A stretch of 38,616 nt of DNA from Chloroflexota bacterium (lineage in GTDB: Bacteria > Chloroflexota > Anaerolineae > Aggregatilineales > Phototrophicaceae): assembly GCA_011523705.1 (NCBI GenBank), contig WTGC01000187.1:1-38616 (forward strand). The letters run 5' to 3'. The notes under the pieces were generated by a model, which ran no database searches, was not told the origin of the DNA, and saw only the letters and a program-made list of their open reading frames with translations. The translations under genes were made by a program, and so were the position numbers. Below, one piece after another: positions 7,522-15,523 of the stretch. Within the stretch, counting starts at the first letter, position 1. Every line of letters begins with the position of its first letter.

Positions 7522-8574
7522 TTAACCAACGATGTTAATCGGAATGACGTCGGCGCCCTGGAGCATGACCACGCTGATTCTGGCCGCTACCTGTTCTGAT
7601 AGCCGGCGAAAGGCGCGCCCTGCTTCAGATTCCGGGTCGTGAATGACGATGGGACGGCCATAGTCGCCGCCTTCGCGCACATTGGCCGACAAGGGAATCC
7701 TACCCAGGAACGGCAGGTCCCGGCTTTCGGCAAACTTCTCCCCGCCGCCGCTGCCGAAGAACTCGCCCGACATATTCTCCACCACACCGAGCAAGGGAAC
7801 CTTAAGCTGCTCAAACATCGCGGCCGCGCGAATCGCATCGGCGACAGCGACATCCTGCGGCTGCGTCACAATGATGCTGCCGGTCAACGGGAAGGATTGC
7901 GCCAGCGACAAAGGTGCGTCGCCCGTGCCCGGCGGCAGATCAACGATCATATAATCGAGCCGGCCCCACTCCACATCGGTGAAAAACTGACGGATTGCAT
8001 TGTGCAGCATCGGTCCGCGCATGATCATAGGCTTGTCCGGCGTCGTGAGAAAGCCGGTGCTGATCAGCTTGACGCCGAAGACTTCGAGCGGCTGCATCTT
8101 GTCGTTGCGGACCTTGGGGCGCCCGCTGCCCAAGCCGAACATTTGCGGGATGTTGGGATTGAGAATGTCCGCATCCATCAAGCCGACTTCGGCGCCGGCA
8201 TCGGCCAGACTTACAGCCAGGTTGGTCGCCACCGTGCTCTTGCCCACCCCGCCCTTGCCACTGGCGATCGCCACAATGCTATTCATCGGCACATCAAGTC
8301 GGCCGTGGATGCGGCGGTCGGTCGGCACCTGCGCATCCCACCGGATTCGCAGCGATTCAATTCCCGCGACCTTGCCGATCACAGCAGCATTGCATCTTTC
8401 GACGAAGACGTCCTTCAAGGGACAGGCTGGGGTCGTCAGCACGATGGTAAATTCGGCGATGCCATCGGCCACGTCGAGATCACGCACCATGTTGAGCGAG
8501 ACGATATCGCGGTTGAGCTCCGGTTCAATGACCGTGCTCAGCACCGTCATCACTTGTTGGTCAATTTTGCTCAT
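7522..8574 (-). CDS. mrp: Mrp/ApbC-type P-loop ATPase, iron-sulfur carrier family
   Basis: 350 residues: an N-terminal MIP18/DUF59-like domain (about 1-85, with C51 and C61) followed by a ParA/MinD-like ATPase of the Mrp/NBP35 family. The deviant Walker A is GKGGVGKS at 106-113; MDADILNPNIPQMFG and VDLPPGTGD are further family blocks. Members bind and transfer Fe-S clusters. After VENMS (265-269), where ApbC-type proteins carry a CxxC metal-binding pair, this sequence reads GEFFGSGGG without Cys, so cluster binding by the ATPase domain is doubtful. A GAGG six bases from the ATG supports the start. It is not in the iscX-nuo operon but lies only 1.5 kb from it, which fits a role in maturing complex I. 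Confidence 0.92.
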   Translation of the reverse strand: MSKIDQQVMTVLSTVIEPELNRDIVSLNMVRDLDVADGIAEFTIVLTTPACPLKDVFVERCNAAVIGKVAGIESLRIRWDAQVPTDRRIHGRLDVPMNSIVAIASGKGGVGKSTVATNLAVSLADAGAEVGLMDADILNPNIPQMFGLGSGRPKVRNDKMQPLEVFGVKLISTGFLTTPDKPMIMRGPMLHNAIRQFFTDVEWGRLDYMIVDLPPGTGDAPLSLAQSFPLTGSIIVTQPQDVAVADAIRAAAMFEQLKVPLLGVVENMSGEFFGSGGGEKFAESRDLPFLGRIPLSANVREGGDYGRPIVIHDPESEAGRAFRRLSEQVAARISVVMLQGADVIPINIVG

Positions 8575-8608
8575 GCCTTGCCTCGACGCTAATCAGCGAG
8601 ATGAACCC

Positions 8609-8637
8609 AATATATCACCAATTGGAGAATTGGGTAA
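8609..8637 (-). promoter_or_regulatory. Predicted mrp promoter
   Basis: On the minus strand TGATATATT gives an extended -10 (TATATT at plus 8609-8614), with a poor -35 (TTACCC, 8632-8637) 17 bases away. The -35 overlaps the palindrome at 8634-8644. Confidence 0.4.
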
Positions 8638-8644
8638 CGGTTAC
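8634..8644. promoter_or_regulatory. Palindrome overlapping the mrp -35, possible operator
   Basis: GTAACGGTTAC is a perfect 11-base palindrome with a central G. Its position over the -35 of the predicted mrp promoter would suit a repressor, but no regulator is identified. Confidence 0.3.
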
Positions 8645-8682
8645 AGGATGTCTTAACAATCTAGAGTATTACCGGGCATCGC

Positions 8683-8712
8683 TTGTCGAATCCCGCAATT
8701 CAGTGGTATCAT
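8683..8712 (+). promoter_or_regulatory. Predicted promoter for the coiled-coil membrane protein
   Basis: TTGTCG at 8683-8688, an 18-base spacer, TATCAT at 8707-8712. A start near 8719 would exclude the upstream in-frame TTG at 8683 and favour translation from 8746. Confidence 0.35.
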
Positions 8713-8745
8713 GGCAACAAATGTAACGTAAGTGGAGTCGCACCG

Positions 8746-9144
8746 TTGGCAAAGTCTGATGCAATGCAAAGCAATCAGGAGTCGCGTTCCAAAGCGATGT
8801 CAGAGCCAGAGCAATCAAATGGCGTAAGCGTCAAGAAGGCATTGCAGGATAACCTGACGCTCTTTGTGCAATTGATCGGACTGGGCGTGGCGCTTTGGGG
8901 TCCGCTAATCGTGATCATGATTTGGATGTCGGGAAACTTTACCGACATACGGTCCGACATCTCTGATTTGGAAAGCAAACTGACTGGACAGATTCAAGAA
9001 CTCGACACCCGGCTGACCAGGCAGATCCAAGCCCTCGACAACAAAATCAATGCAATTGGCGATATGACTGTCATCGCGTTCACGGACGGCGAAATAAGCA
9101 GTGATGAGCTCGTCGCGATCTGGGAACGAGCAAGCTCATCTTAG
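8746..9144 (+). CDS. Small membrane protein with C-terminal coiled coil, unknown function
   Basis: About 132 residues from TTG at 8746, chosen because GGAG lies eight bases upstream and a predicted promoter ends at 8712; ATG codons at 8764 and 8797 are in frame but have no such site. A polar N-terminus is followed by one hydrophobic helix (LFVQLIGLGVALWGPLIVIMIW), then heptad-like repeats (SDLESKLTGQIQ, DTRLTRQIQALDNKIN) that should form a coiled coil. A short acidic tail follows. It resembles many small bacterial proteins with one helix and a coiled coil; none has a function I can assign here. It is divergent from mrp and convergent with nuoI. Confidence 0.6.
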   Translation: MAKSDAMQSNQESRSKAMSEPEQSNGVSVKKALQDNLTLFVQLIGLGVALWGPLIVIMIWMSGNFTDIRSDISDLESKLTGQIQELDTRLTRQIQALDNKINAIGDMTVIAFTDGEISSDELVAIWERASSS

Positions 9145-9192
9145 CCAGTGGATTTCCGCGATTGAGCTAACGCTCCAATCTTGCAGGTGGCT

Positions 9193-10032
9193 CTATTGAC
9201 CGCGCTTGGCGGCGCGTCTGGCTTTGCGCTCCAGCGCCTTGCGCCGGCGTTCTTCGCGCTTGGCGTCGTCTTCCGACCAGGGCGTCGCGCCCTCAGCAGT
9301 TGGAGCGGGCGCCGCGCTGGATTCCGCCGGCGGAGTTGCTTCACTCGCCGCGGCTGGCGCAGCCAATTCGGCCTGCGGCGCAGCCTGCGGGGCGGCTGGG
9401 CGAGAGCGAGCGGCGCCCCGGCGCGCTTCTTTCGCCACGTCTATATGCTCCCAGGTTCCGCGCACCAGCATTTCTTCGTAAGCGCGCGTCGGAGCGATGC
9501 TGCGCCAATATGAATTCGGCTTGGACAGTCTTTCCTTGTCGTGAATGTGATGCGTGGTGCGGTCATAGCTCGCGAGTTCATAATCGTGGTCCATCTTGAT
9601 CGCGTCAAATGGACAATATTCAGCGCAGAATCCGCAATTCATACAGATGTCAATGTCGATGAAGAAAGCCTCAGGCTCGGGCACAGGGCGCCCGGTATTG
9701 GGGTCGTTGCCGCGCACGATCCAGATGCATTGCGGCGGGCAGACCTTGGCGCAAATGCCGCAGCTCGTGCACCAGTCTTTGCCGCTGCGAGTCGGATGAT
9801 CTTCGTCTTCAACGATGAGAAAGGGCACGAAGCGAAATCGCTCCGGCACCGCCACCTTCTCGTCAGGATACTGAACGGTGATCACGCCCTTCGTCTTCGT
9901 TCCCTGGCGGACGCCGAAATTATCGGTCGAGTGATGATATTTGCGGAAGCCGTAACGAATATCGTCCACATAGGAATCAACAAAGTGCCGCAAGGTCAAC
10001 AACAAACCCTTTGCCAATCCGGTTCCGTACAT
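9193..10032 (-). CDS. nuoI: NADH-quinone oxidoreductase subunit I, with extra C-terminal tail
   Basis: 279 residues. The conserved core carries two 4Fe-4S motifs: C88, C91, C94, C98 and C130, C133, C136, C140. These correspond to clusters N6a and N6b, which pass electrons towards N2 in NuoB in the peripheral arm of complex I. The family is usually about 160-220 residues; the excess here is an Ala/Pro-rich linker (about 205-247) and a basic helical tail (248-279, starting near PWSED and rich in Arg/Lys). That tail is clearly similar to the end of NuoB in the same operon. GGGAG five bases from the ATG supports the start. It is the last nuo gene in this cluster, 47 bases after nuoCD; the membrane-arm genes are elsewhere. 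Confidence 0.95.
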   Translation of the reverse strand: MYGTGLAKGLLLTLRHFVDSYVDDIRYGFRKYHHSTDNFGVRQGTKTKGVITVQYPDEKVAVPERFRFVPFLIVEDEDHPTRSGKDWCTSCGICAKVCPPQCIWIVRGNDPNTGRPVPEPEAFFIDIDICMNCGFCAEYCPFDAIKMDHDYELASYDRTTHHIHDKERLSKPNSYWRSIAPTRAYEEMLVRGTWEHIDVAKEARRGAARSRPAAPQAAPQAELAAPAAASEATPPAESSAAPAPTAEGATPWSEDDAKREERRRKALERKARRAAKRGQ

Positions 10033-10079
10033 GATGTCTCCCTGTCGGCCGCGGATATTCGTCTCCGTAACCGAAAACG

Positions 10080-11960
10080 CTAGCGGTCGGTCTCGCCTAA
10101 CACGATATCGATGCTGCCTAGGATGCCGACAATATCAGCCACTTTATGTCCTCGGCTCATAATGCCCATCGGCGTCAGGTTGATAAAGCTTGGCGCGCGC
10201 ACATGATAACGCCAGGGATTGGCTGATCCGCCGCGGCCGCCGGCCGATACGACATAATATCCCAGCTCGCCTTTGCCATTTTCCACGCGACCATAGGCTT
10301 CGCCATGGGGCACGCGCGGCGCATAGGCGCCCGGCTTGCCATCCGCCCAGATCGATTCTCCCTCGGTCGCTTCGAGCCGCGGCAGAATCTGCTTCAATAT
10401 GCGCACGCTCTCGCGCAGTTCCGACACGCGCACTCGATAGCGGGCGTACATATCGCCTTCGTCTTCGACCGCGATATCGAAATCGAGCTCGGGATAGATG
10501 CTGTATGGGTCGGCGCGCCGGATGTCGTAAGCCACGCCACTGCCCCGCAAGAGCGGACCGGCGGCGCTGTAATTGATCGCGTCCTCGCGCGTCAAAACAC
10601 CGACGCCCACCGAACGCTCAAGCAGGATCTCGTTCTGGGTCAGCAGCCGCTCCAGCTCGTCAATCGTACGCGGAATGCGTTCATTGATCATCTCGGTCAG
10701 AAACTGCATGGTATTGTAGTCGCGCACGCGGTCATTGGTCAGATTGCTGACGCTCTTGAGGCGCTCGGGCAGATCACCGAATAAGCCACCAAAACGCATG
10801 TAGTTGCACATCATGCGGCTGCCAGCGACCGCCTCAAAGAAATCGAGGATGCGCTCGCGTTCTTGCACAAAATAAAGCACGGGCGTGAAAAATGCGCCGA
10901 TGTCGTTCAGCCAGAAGCCGATCGCCCAAAGGTGATTCACGATGCGGCTTAGCTCCACCATCATGACACGCAGCGCCTCGCAGCGATAGGTCGGCCGGTT
11001 GTACTTCCGCCCCAGGCTCATCAACTGCTCGACCGCCAGCACATAGCCATGATTGTTGCCCATGCTGGAGATGTAATCCAGGCGGTCGGTGAAGGGAATG
11101 TTGTGCAGATAGGTATTGCGCTCGCCAATCTTTTCATGATTGCGGTGCAAGTAGCCCATGACCGGCTCCAGCGAGGTCACCGTCTCGCCGTCCACCGTCA
11201 GCACCATGCGAAATACGCCATGCGTGCTGGGATGATGCGGACCCATATTGACGACCAGTTCGTTGGTCTCGAAGCCGTCTTTGTCCATGATTCGCTCGAC
11301 ATCAACGCCCAAACCGAGCGACTGATACACTGCCGTCTCGGAGCTGTCCATCAAACGGCCGAGGTCGATGTCCGGCGGGTAGGTCACATTCTTGCCGAAG
11401 ACATTCTTTTCTTCAGCGCGGTAAACCTGTCCACCAGGCCAGCGATTGTCAAATGGCTTCTGATCTTCTTCGTAGTAGGCTTCGCGCCAATCCTTGCGCA
11501 AGGGATGGCCGTGAAAACCTTCCCACATCAAAATGCGCTTGAGATTCGGATGACCCCGGAAACGGATGCCCATGAGGTCCCAGGCTTCGCGTTCCTGGAA
11601 GTCGGCGCCGCGCCAGATTGGTACCAATGACGGAATCTCGGCCTGCTCGCGATCGGTCTGCGCCTTGAAGACGAGCGCCCCGCCACCGCTGGTCCGGTAG
11701 GCGTGATAGACCATTTCCAGGTGATCGCCGGCGCCAAGATAATCGACAGCGGTCGCGCTAGACAAATAATCGAATCCAAGGTCGTCGCGGATAGCGCGCG
11801 CCACCTCAACCAGTCGGTTGCTTTCCACGATGACGCCGCCGTAGCCTTCGCGATCGTCTAGCGTGACCGCGTCGTCATATTCATTTCGCAGATAGTCGAT
11901 GGCCTCATCGACCGTAGTCGCGTCAAGCTGATTCTCGGGCGCCAATGCCGGCTGGTCCAT
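10080..11960 (-). CDS. nuoCD: Fused NADH-quinone oxidoreductase subunits C and D
   Basis: 626 residues joining the 30-kDa (NuoC, about 15-185) and 49-kDa (NuoD, about 225-626) subunits. NuoC signatures include EREAWDLMGIRFRGHPNLKR and HPLRKDW. NuoD signatures are GPHHPSTHGVFR, MGYLHRNHEKIGE and the C-terminal ILGSIDIVLGETDR. NuoD shapes the quinone-binding cavity together with NuoB. The fusion is also known from enterobacteria, so it is not new in itself. The gene begins six bases after the nuoB stop, with GAGG inside the end of nuoB about eleven bases upstream. The linker (about 185-225) contains no recognisable domain. Confidence 0.96.
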   Translation of the reverse strand: MDQPALAPENQLDATTVDEAIDYLRNEYDDAVTLDDREGYGGVIVESNRLVEVARAIRDDLGFDYLSSATAVDYLGAGDHLEMVYHAYRTSGGGALVFKAQTDREQAEIPSLVPIWRGADFQEREAWDLMGIRFRGHPNLKRILMWEGFHGHPLRKDWREAYYEEDQKPFDNRWPGGQVYRAEEKNVFGKNVTYPPDIDLGRLMDSSETAVYQSLGLGVDVERIMDKDGFETNELVVNMGPHHPSTHGVFRMVLTVDGETVTSLEPVMGYLHRNHEKIGERNTYLHNIPFTDRLDYISSMGNNHGYVLAVEQLMSLGRKYNRPTYRCEALRVMMVELSRIVNHLWAIGFWLNDIGAFFTPVLYFVQERERILDFFEAVAGSRMMCNYMRFGGLFGDLPERLKSVSNLTNDRVRDYNTMQFLTEMINERIPRTIDELERLLTQNEILLERSVGVGVLTREDAINYSAAGPLLRGSGVAYDIRRADPYSIYPELDFDIAVEDEGDMYARYRVRVSELRESVRILKQILPRLEATEGESIWADGKPGAYAPRVPHGEAYGRVENGKGELGYYVVSAGGRGGSANPWRYHVRAPSFINLTPMGIMSRGHKVADIVGILGSIDIVLGETDR

Positions 11961-11966
11961 CTATGA

Positions 11967-12851
11967 TTATTCCTCTTCTGCTACCGCGGCGCGACGCGAC
12001 GCCCGCAGCGCTTTGCGTGCTAGGGCGCGAAGACGCCGCTTCTCGCGGATGTCTTCGGCTTCAGCCCAGGGCGCGCCGCCGGATGGCAAAACGAAACTCA
12101 ATGCATCTTCAGAAACGGGCGCCGCATCGGCGACAGCAGTCGTATCCGCCGCGACTCTTGCCGCCACCATCTGTGTCGCCGCTGGCAGTTCGCGGATGCC
12201 GATGCTCGGCATATCTCCCGCTGCCGCTTCCGCCTGCCGCCGAATCATATCCATTTGGCGTGGATCGATGATGTCCGGACCCAAAACCGGCACTGGAGTC
12301 GGCTCGGCGCTAGAAACGCCGTACCAGGGCACATCGTCGCCATTGGCTATGCTCTGGCCGTCTATCTTGCGCTGCAAGGCTATCATGCCATAGAGCAGCG
12401 CTTGCGGCGTTGGCGGGCAGCCAGGCACGTAGACATCCACCGGCAGGTATTTGTCCATGCCCGAAACCACATTGTAGCCCTCTTTGAAGGGTCCGCCGCC
12501 GCTTGCGCAAGCGCCCATCGCCAGGACGTATTTGGGTTCCGGCATCTGGTTGTACAGCCGCACGATCGGCACGACCATCTTCTTGGTCACGGTCCCGGAG
12601 ACAATCATCAGATCAGCTTGGCGCGGAGTCGCCCGCATCACTTCGAATCCAAAGCGCGAGAAATCAAAACGGGACGCGGCGGTGGCGATCATCTCGATCG
12701 CGCAGCAAGCCAAGCCGAAGAGCATTGGCCACATCGAATTGCGCCGCCCCCAGTTGTAGAGCTGGCTGAGGCTGGTGATGGCGATGTTGTTCTCCAGTTC
12801 CGCGGGGACGGGAAACTCAGTCTGGTTAAACTCTTGCAGATTCAGATCCAT
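11967..12851 (-). CDS. nuoB: NADH-quinone oxidoreductase subunit B, with extra C-terminal tail
   Basis: 294 residues. The first 180 are a normal NuoB: the N2 cluster ligands C49, C50, C115 and C145 stand in [16 protein letters not shown] and [13 protein letters not shown]2 is the last cluster before quinone. The family is usually about 160-220 residues. Here about 75 residues of Ala/Pro/Val-rich linker lead to a basic tail (258-294) that matches the end of NuoI at 16 of 30 ungapped positions. The ATG follows directly on the iscX stop codon, so the two genes are coupled. nuoA, which often precedes nuoB, is absent from this position. Confidence 0.95.
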   Translation of the reverse strand: MDLNLQEFNQTEFPVPAELENNIAITSLSQLYNWGRRNSMWPMLFGLACCAIEMIATAASRFDFSRFGFEVMRATPRQADLMIVSGTVTKKMVVPIVRLYNQMPEPKYVLAMGACASGGGPFKEGYNVVSGMDKYLPVDVYVPGCPPTPQALLYGMIALQRKIDGQSIANGDDVPWYGVSSAEPTPVPVLGPDIIDPRQMDMIRRQAEAAAGDMPSIGIRELPAATQMVAARVAADTTAVADAAPVSEDALSFVLPSGGAPWAEAEDIREKRRLRALARKALRASRRAAVAEEE

Positions 12852-13064
12852 TTAGGCGCTGATCTCCTCATACCAGTCTCGCAAAATCGCTTTGAGTATA
12901 GCATCGTTCACCAGCGCCGGATCATCGGCGAAGCCCGGAAGACCGGTAATCCGCCGGGTCAAGTCGTCCAGGCTGATGTCTTCCAATTCAGCATTCGGAT
13001 ACGTTTCCATCAAAGCCAAGACAATTTCGAAATCTGAATCCCAATACAGTTGCCGGTGCGTCAT
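12852..13064 (-). CDS. iscX: IscX-like Fe-S assembly adapter
   Basis: 70 residues from the ATG at 13064; a TTG eight codons earlier (13088) is possible. The sequence aligns without gaps along the whole of E. coli IscX as I remember it: YWDSDFEIVLAL, YPNAELEDISLDDL, LPGFADDP and ND.ILKAILRDWYEE match the family's W-D, YP, L.DF.DDP and N..IL.AI...W blocks. IscX is a small acidic protein that binds IscS and modulates Fe-S assembly. Here it is the first gene of a transcript continuing into nuoB (stop and start abut), whose products need at least three 4Fe-4S clusters. No isc or suf genes are visible nearby. Confidence 0.82.
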   Translation of the reverse strand: MTHRQLYWDSDFEIVLALMETYPNAELEDISLDDLTRRITGLPGFADDPALVNDAILKAILRDWYEEISA

Positions 13065-13171
13065 GGCCTGCGCGCAATCATTCAACAAACTGAGCGCCTT
13101 TGTCAGCGTCGCATTGGCGGTTTAAGCATCGCGCTCTTGCAACATGCAGCACGATAAAGCGCAACGCTGTA

Positions 13172-13200
13172 AGTATAGGTTCGCGCGGGGAGATTGTCAA
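13172..13200 (-). promoter_or_regulatory. Strong sigma70-type promoter of the iscX-nuoB-nuoCD-nuoI operon
   Basis: The minus strand reads TTGACA (plus 13195-13200), a 17-base spacer, then TATACT (plus 13172-13177). Predicted start is near 13165, about 100 bases before iscX. It lies between thrB and iscX, so the nuo cluster does not depend on thrB transcription. Confidence 0.75.
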
Positions 13201-13228
13201 GAATTTCACAAACTCCTTTGCGCCCGTT

Positions 13229-14170
13229 TCATTCCAGCTCGATTGCTTCCGCGCCAACATGATTCACCAGCGTATGCCGGGCAATGCTGTCCATTTCCGC
13301 CTCGCAGTAAACTTGCTTCATTTCTGCAGCGACATGCTGAGCCGTTTGCCTATTATCGCACAGAGCACAGAGCGTTGGACCGGCGCCACCGATGAAAACA
13401 GCGATCGCGCCCGCCCGCTTAGCCGCGGCACGCACCTCCGCTAGAAAAGGTACTAAACAGGCGCGCGCCGGTTCCACAACGGTATCGCCTTCCATGGCGC
13501 CGCCCAGCGCCTCAAGATCGCCTCGATGCAGCGCGTCGACCAACTGAGCGACCCTGCCAGTTTGGTGAATTAATGTCTTCAGCGAAACATTGGAAGGTAA
13601 TATCGCCCGCGCTTCATTGGTCGGCACGGGAAAGTCAGGCGTCACAAGCGCCAGATGCAAATTCTCGGGTACCGGCAGTGGTCGGATTGCCTCGACCGTG
13701 ATGCCGGCGACAAGAACGATACCGCCAAGCAAACAAGGCGCCACATTGTCGGCGTGGTAGCCACTGACAAGCGCCTCCCCCTCCAGGCTGAAGGGCAGCA
13801 ATTCCTCGCGCGTGAAAGGCTCGCCGACTAACTTGTTCAGCGCCACCACCGCCGCAACCGAACTGGCGGCGCTGCTACCCAGCCCGCTGGAAAGCGGCAG
13901 TCCCTTGACCAGCTTGATCCTCAAGCCGCGCTTCTCGCCGATGCGATTCAAGAAAGCGCGCGCCGACACCGAGGCGACGTTGCGCTCCGGCTCGCGCGGA
14001 AGCTGGCCGCCATCGCCCTGGATGTCCGTGATGACGAGCTCTGGATCGTCCTGGAACTCGACGACCGCGCGATCGCCAAAGCCTTCCAGCGCCAGCCCGA
14101 GGATATCAAAGCCGACCCCCAAGTTGGCGACAGTCGCCGGGGCGAAGGCTTCCGCTCTGGAAATTGCCAT
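13229..14170 (-). CDS. thrB: Homoserine kinase
   Basis: 313 residues, the usual size for ThrB. It is a GHMP kinase: the N-terminal PATVANLGVGFDILGLAL block and the ATP-binding LPLSSGLGSSAASSVAA loop are characteristic. It converts homoserine to O-phosphohomoserine in the cytoplasm, the direct substrate of the threonine synthase encoded divergently 45 bases away. It may also supply the cystathionine gamma-synthase two genes along. Only a weak AAGGA lies upstream of the ATG. The 45-base gap leaves little room for two separate promoters, so at least one must lie inside a coding region. Confidence 0.93.
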   Translation of the reverse strand: MAISRAEAFAPATVANLGVGFDILGLALEGFGDRAVVEFQDDPELVITDIQGDGGQLPREPERNVASVSARAFLNRIGEKRGLRIKLVKGLPLSSGLGSSAASSVAAVVALNKLVGEPFTREELLPFSLEGEALVSGYHADNVAPCLLGGIVLVAGITVEAIRPLPVPENLHLALVTPDFPVPTNEARAILPSNVSLKTLIHQTGRVAQLVDALHRGDLEALGGAMEGDTVVEPARACLVPFLAEVRAAAKRAGAIAVFIGGAGPTLCALCDNRQTAQHVAAEMKQVYCEAEMDSIARHTLVNHVGAEAIELE

Positions 14171-14215
14171 GGAAGGTCGTTATCCTTGCCGCGATTTCGG
14201 CGCGAGGTAAAGGCA

Positions 14216-15523
14216 ATGCCAAGCAGTCTACAATGTATCAATTGCGCGCAACAATACCCAATCCAGCGCGTGATTTACGCCTGTGAAGCCTGCGGCGGCC
14301 TGCTGGACGTGCGACATGATTTTGACGCCTTGCGCAAGCCAATTTCAACCGACACTTTTGATGACCGGCTCGGTACATTCGAGGCGCCGTACAACAGCGG
14401 CGTCTGGCGCTACAAGGAACTGGTTTATCCCGGCATTGACGACGGGTCTATCGTCAGTCGCATGGAGGGCAACACCAACCTCTATGTGTTGCCGCGGGTC
14501 GCCGCTTTCGCTGGTATCAACACGCTCTTCCTGAAACACGAGGGCGAAAATCCGACCGGTTCCTTCAAAGACCGCGGCATGACCACCGGCGTCACCCAAG
14601 CGCGCATTCTGGGCATGGATCGCGTCGCCTGCGCATCCACCGGCAATACCTCAGCCTCGATGGCTTCCTACGCGGCGCGTGCGGGCATGCAGGGGATCAT
14701 CTTCCTGCAGAATCAGCAGATCGCCCTGGGCAAACTGGCCCAGGGAATCGCCTTCGGCGCGACTTGCCTCCAGATTGACGCCGACTTCGATCGCAACATG
14801 GAATTGGTGCGGCTGGTTTCGGAAAAGCTCGGCGTATACTTGCTGAACTCGATCAATCCTTTCCGCCTCGAAGGCCAGAAATCGATCATGTTCGAGGCGC
14901 TTCAGCAGCTACGATGGCAGGTGCCCGACTGGATCGTTGTGCCCGGCGGCAATCTGGGAAACAGCTCCGCCTTTGGCAAAGGACTGCTGGAAATGCTCGA
15001 AGTTGGTTTGATCGACCGGCTGCCGCGCCTGGCGATCATCCAGGCGGAAGGCGCCAATCCTTTGTATCGGCACTTCAATAGCGGCTTTCGGCAGTTTGAA
15101 GCGGTGAAAGCCGAGACCATTGCTACCGCCATCAAAATCGGCAATCCGGTCAATCTGCAAAAGGCGATCCGCGCCCTGGAGTGGACGAGCGGTGTGGTTG
15201 AAGAGGTCAGCGATCAGCAGATTATGGACGCCAAAGCGATCATTGACGGCGTCGGCATCGGCTGCGAGCCAGCATCGGCCTGTTCAGTGGCGGGGACCAA
15301 GAAGCTGGTCGAGCGCGGCATCATCAAACGCGGCGATACGGTGCTCGGCATCTTGACGGGCCACGTGCTCAAGGACCCGGAAGCGACCATCGCTTATCAC
15401 GCCGATCAACTCGCGGACCTTTCGCCAATGTACGCCAACAGAATGCGGCAAGTCGATGCCAACCTCGACGAGATCGTCCGCGTCCTTGCCGAAAGCGCGC
15501 CCTCGGCGTCCGATTACACCTGA
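14216..15523 (+). CDS. thrC: Threonine synthase
   Basis: 435 residues from the ATG at 14216, chosen over an in-frame TTG at 14186 because GAGG stands eight bases before it. An N-terminal zinc ribbon (C7, C10, C23, C26) precedes a fold-type II PLP domain; the PLP lysine is K118 in PTGSFKDRGM. It turns O-phosphohomoserine into threonine. The zinc ribbon and the short N-terminus match the class related to plant and archaeal enzymes rather than the longer E. coli type. The last ten bases overlap the convergent cystathionine gamma-synthase gene, so the two transcripts oppose each other. Confidence 0.93.
   Translation: MPSSLQCINCAQQYPIQRVIYACEACGGLLDVRHDFDALRKPISTDTFDDRLGTFEAPYNSGVWRYKELVYPGIDDGSIVSRMEGNTNLYVLPRVAAFAGINTLFLKHEGENPTGSFKDRGMTTGVTQARILGMDRVACASTGNTSASMASYAARAGMQGIIFLQNQQIALGKLAQGIAFGATCLQIDADFDRNMELVRLVSEKLGVYLLNSINPFRLEGQKSIMFEALQQLRWQVPDWIVVPGGNLGNSSAFGKGLLEMLEVGLIDRLPRLAIIQAEGANPLYRHFNSGFRQFEAVKAETIATAIKIGNPVNLQKAIRALEWTSGVVEEVSDQQIMDAKAIIDGVGIGCEPASACSVAGTKKLVERGIIKRGDTVLGILTGHVLKDPEATIAYHADQLADLSPMYANRMRQVDANLDEIVRVLAESAPSASDYT

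Noticed and set aside
7639..8592. Plus-strand 317-codon frame opposite mrp
   Set aside because: The minus-strand frame is a clear Mrp ATPase with Walker motif; the opposite frame is compositionally odd and lacks any motif.
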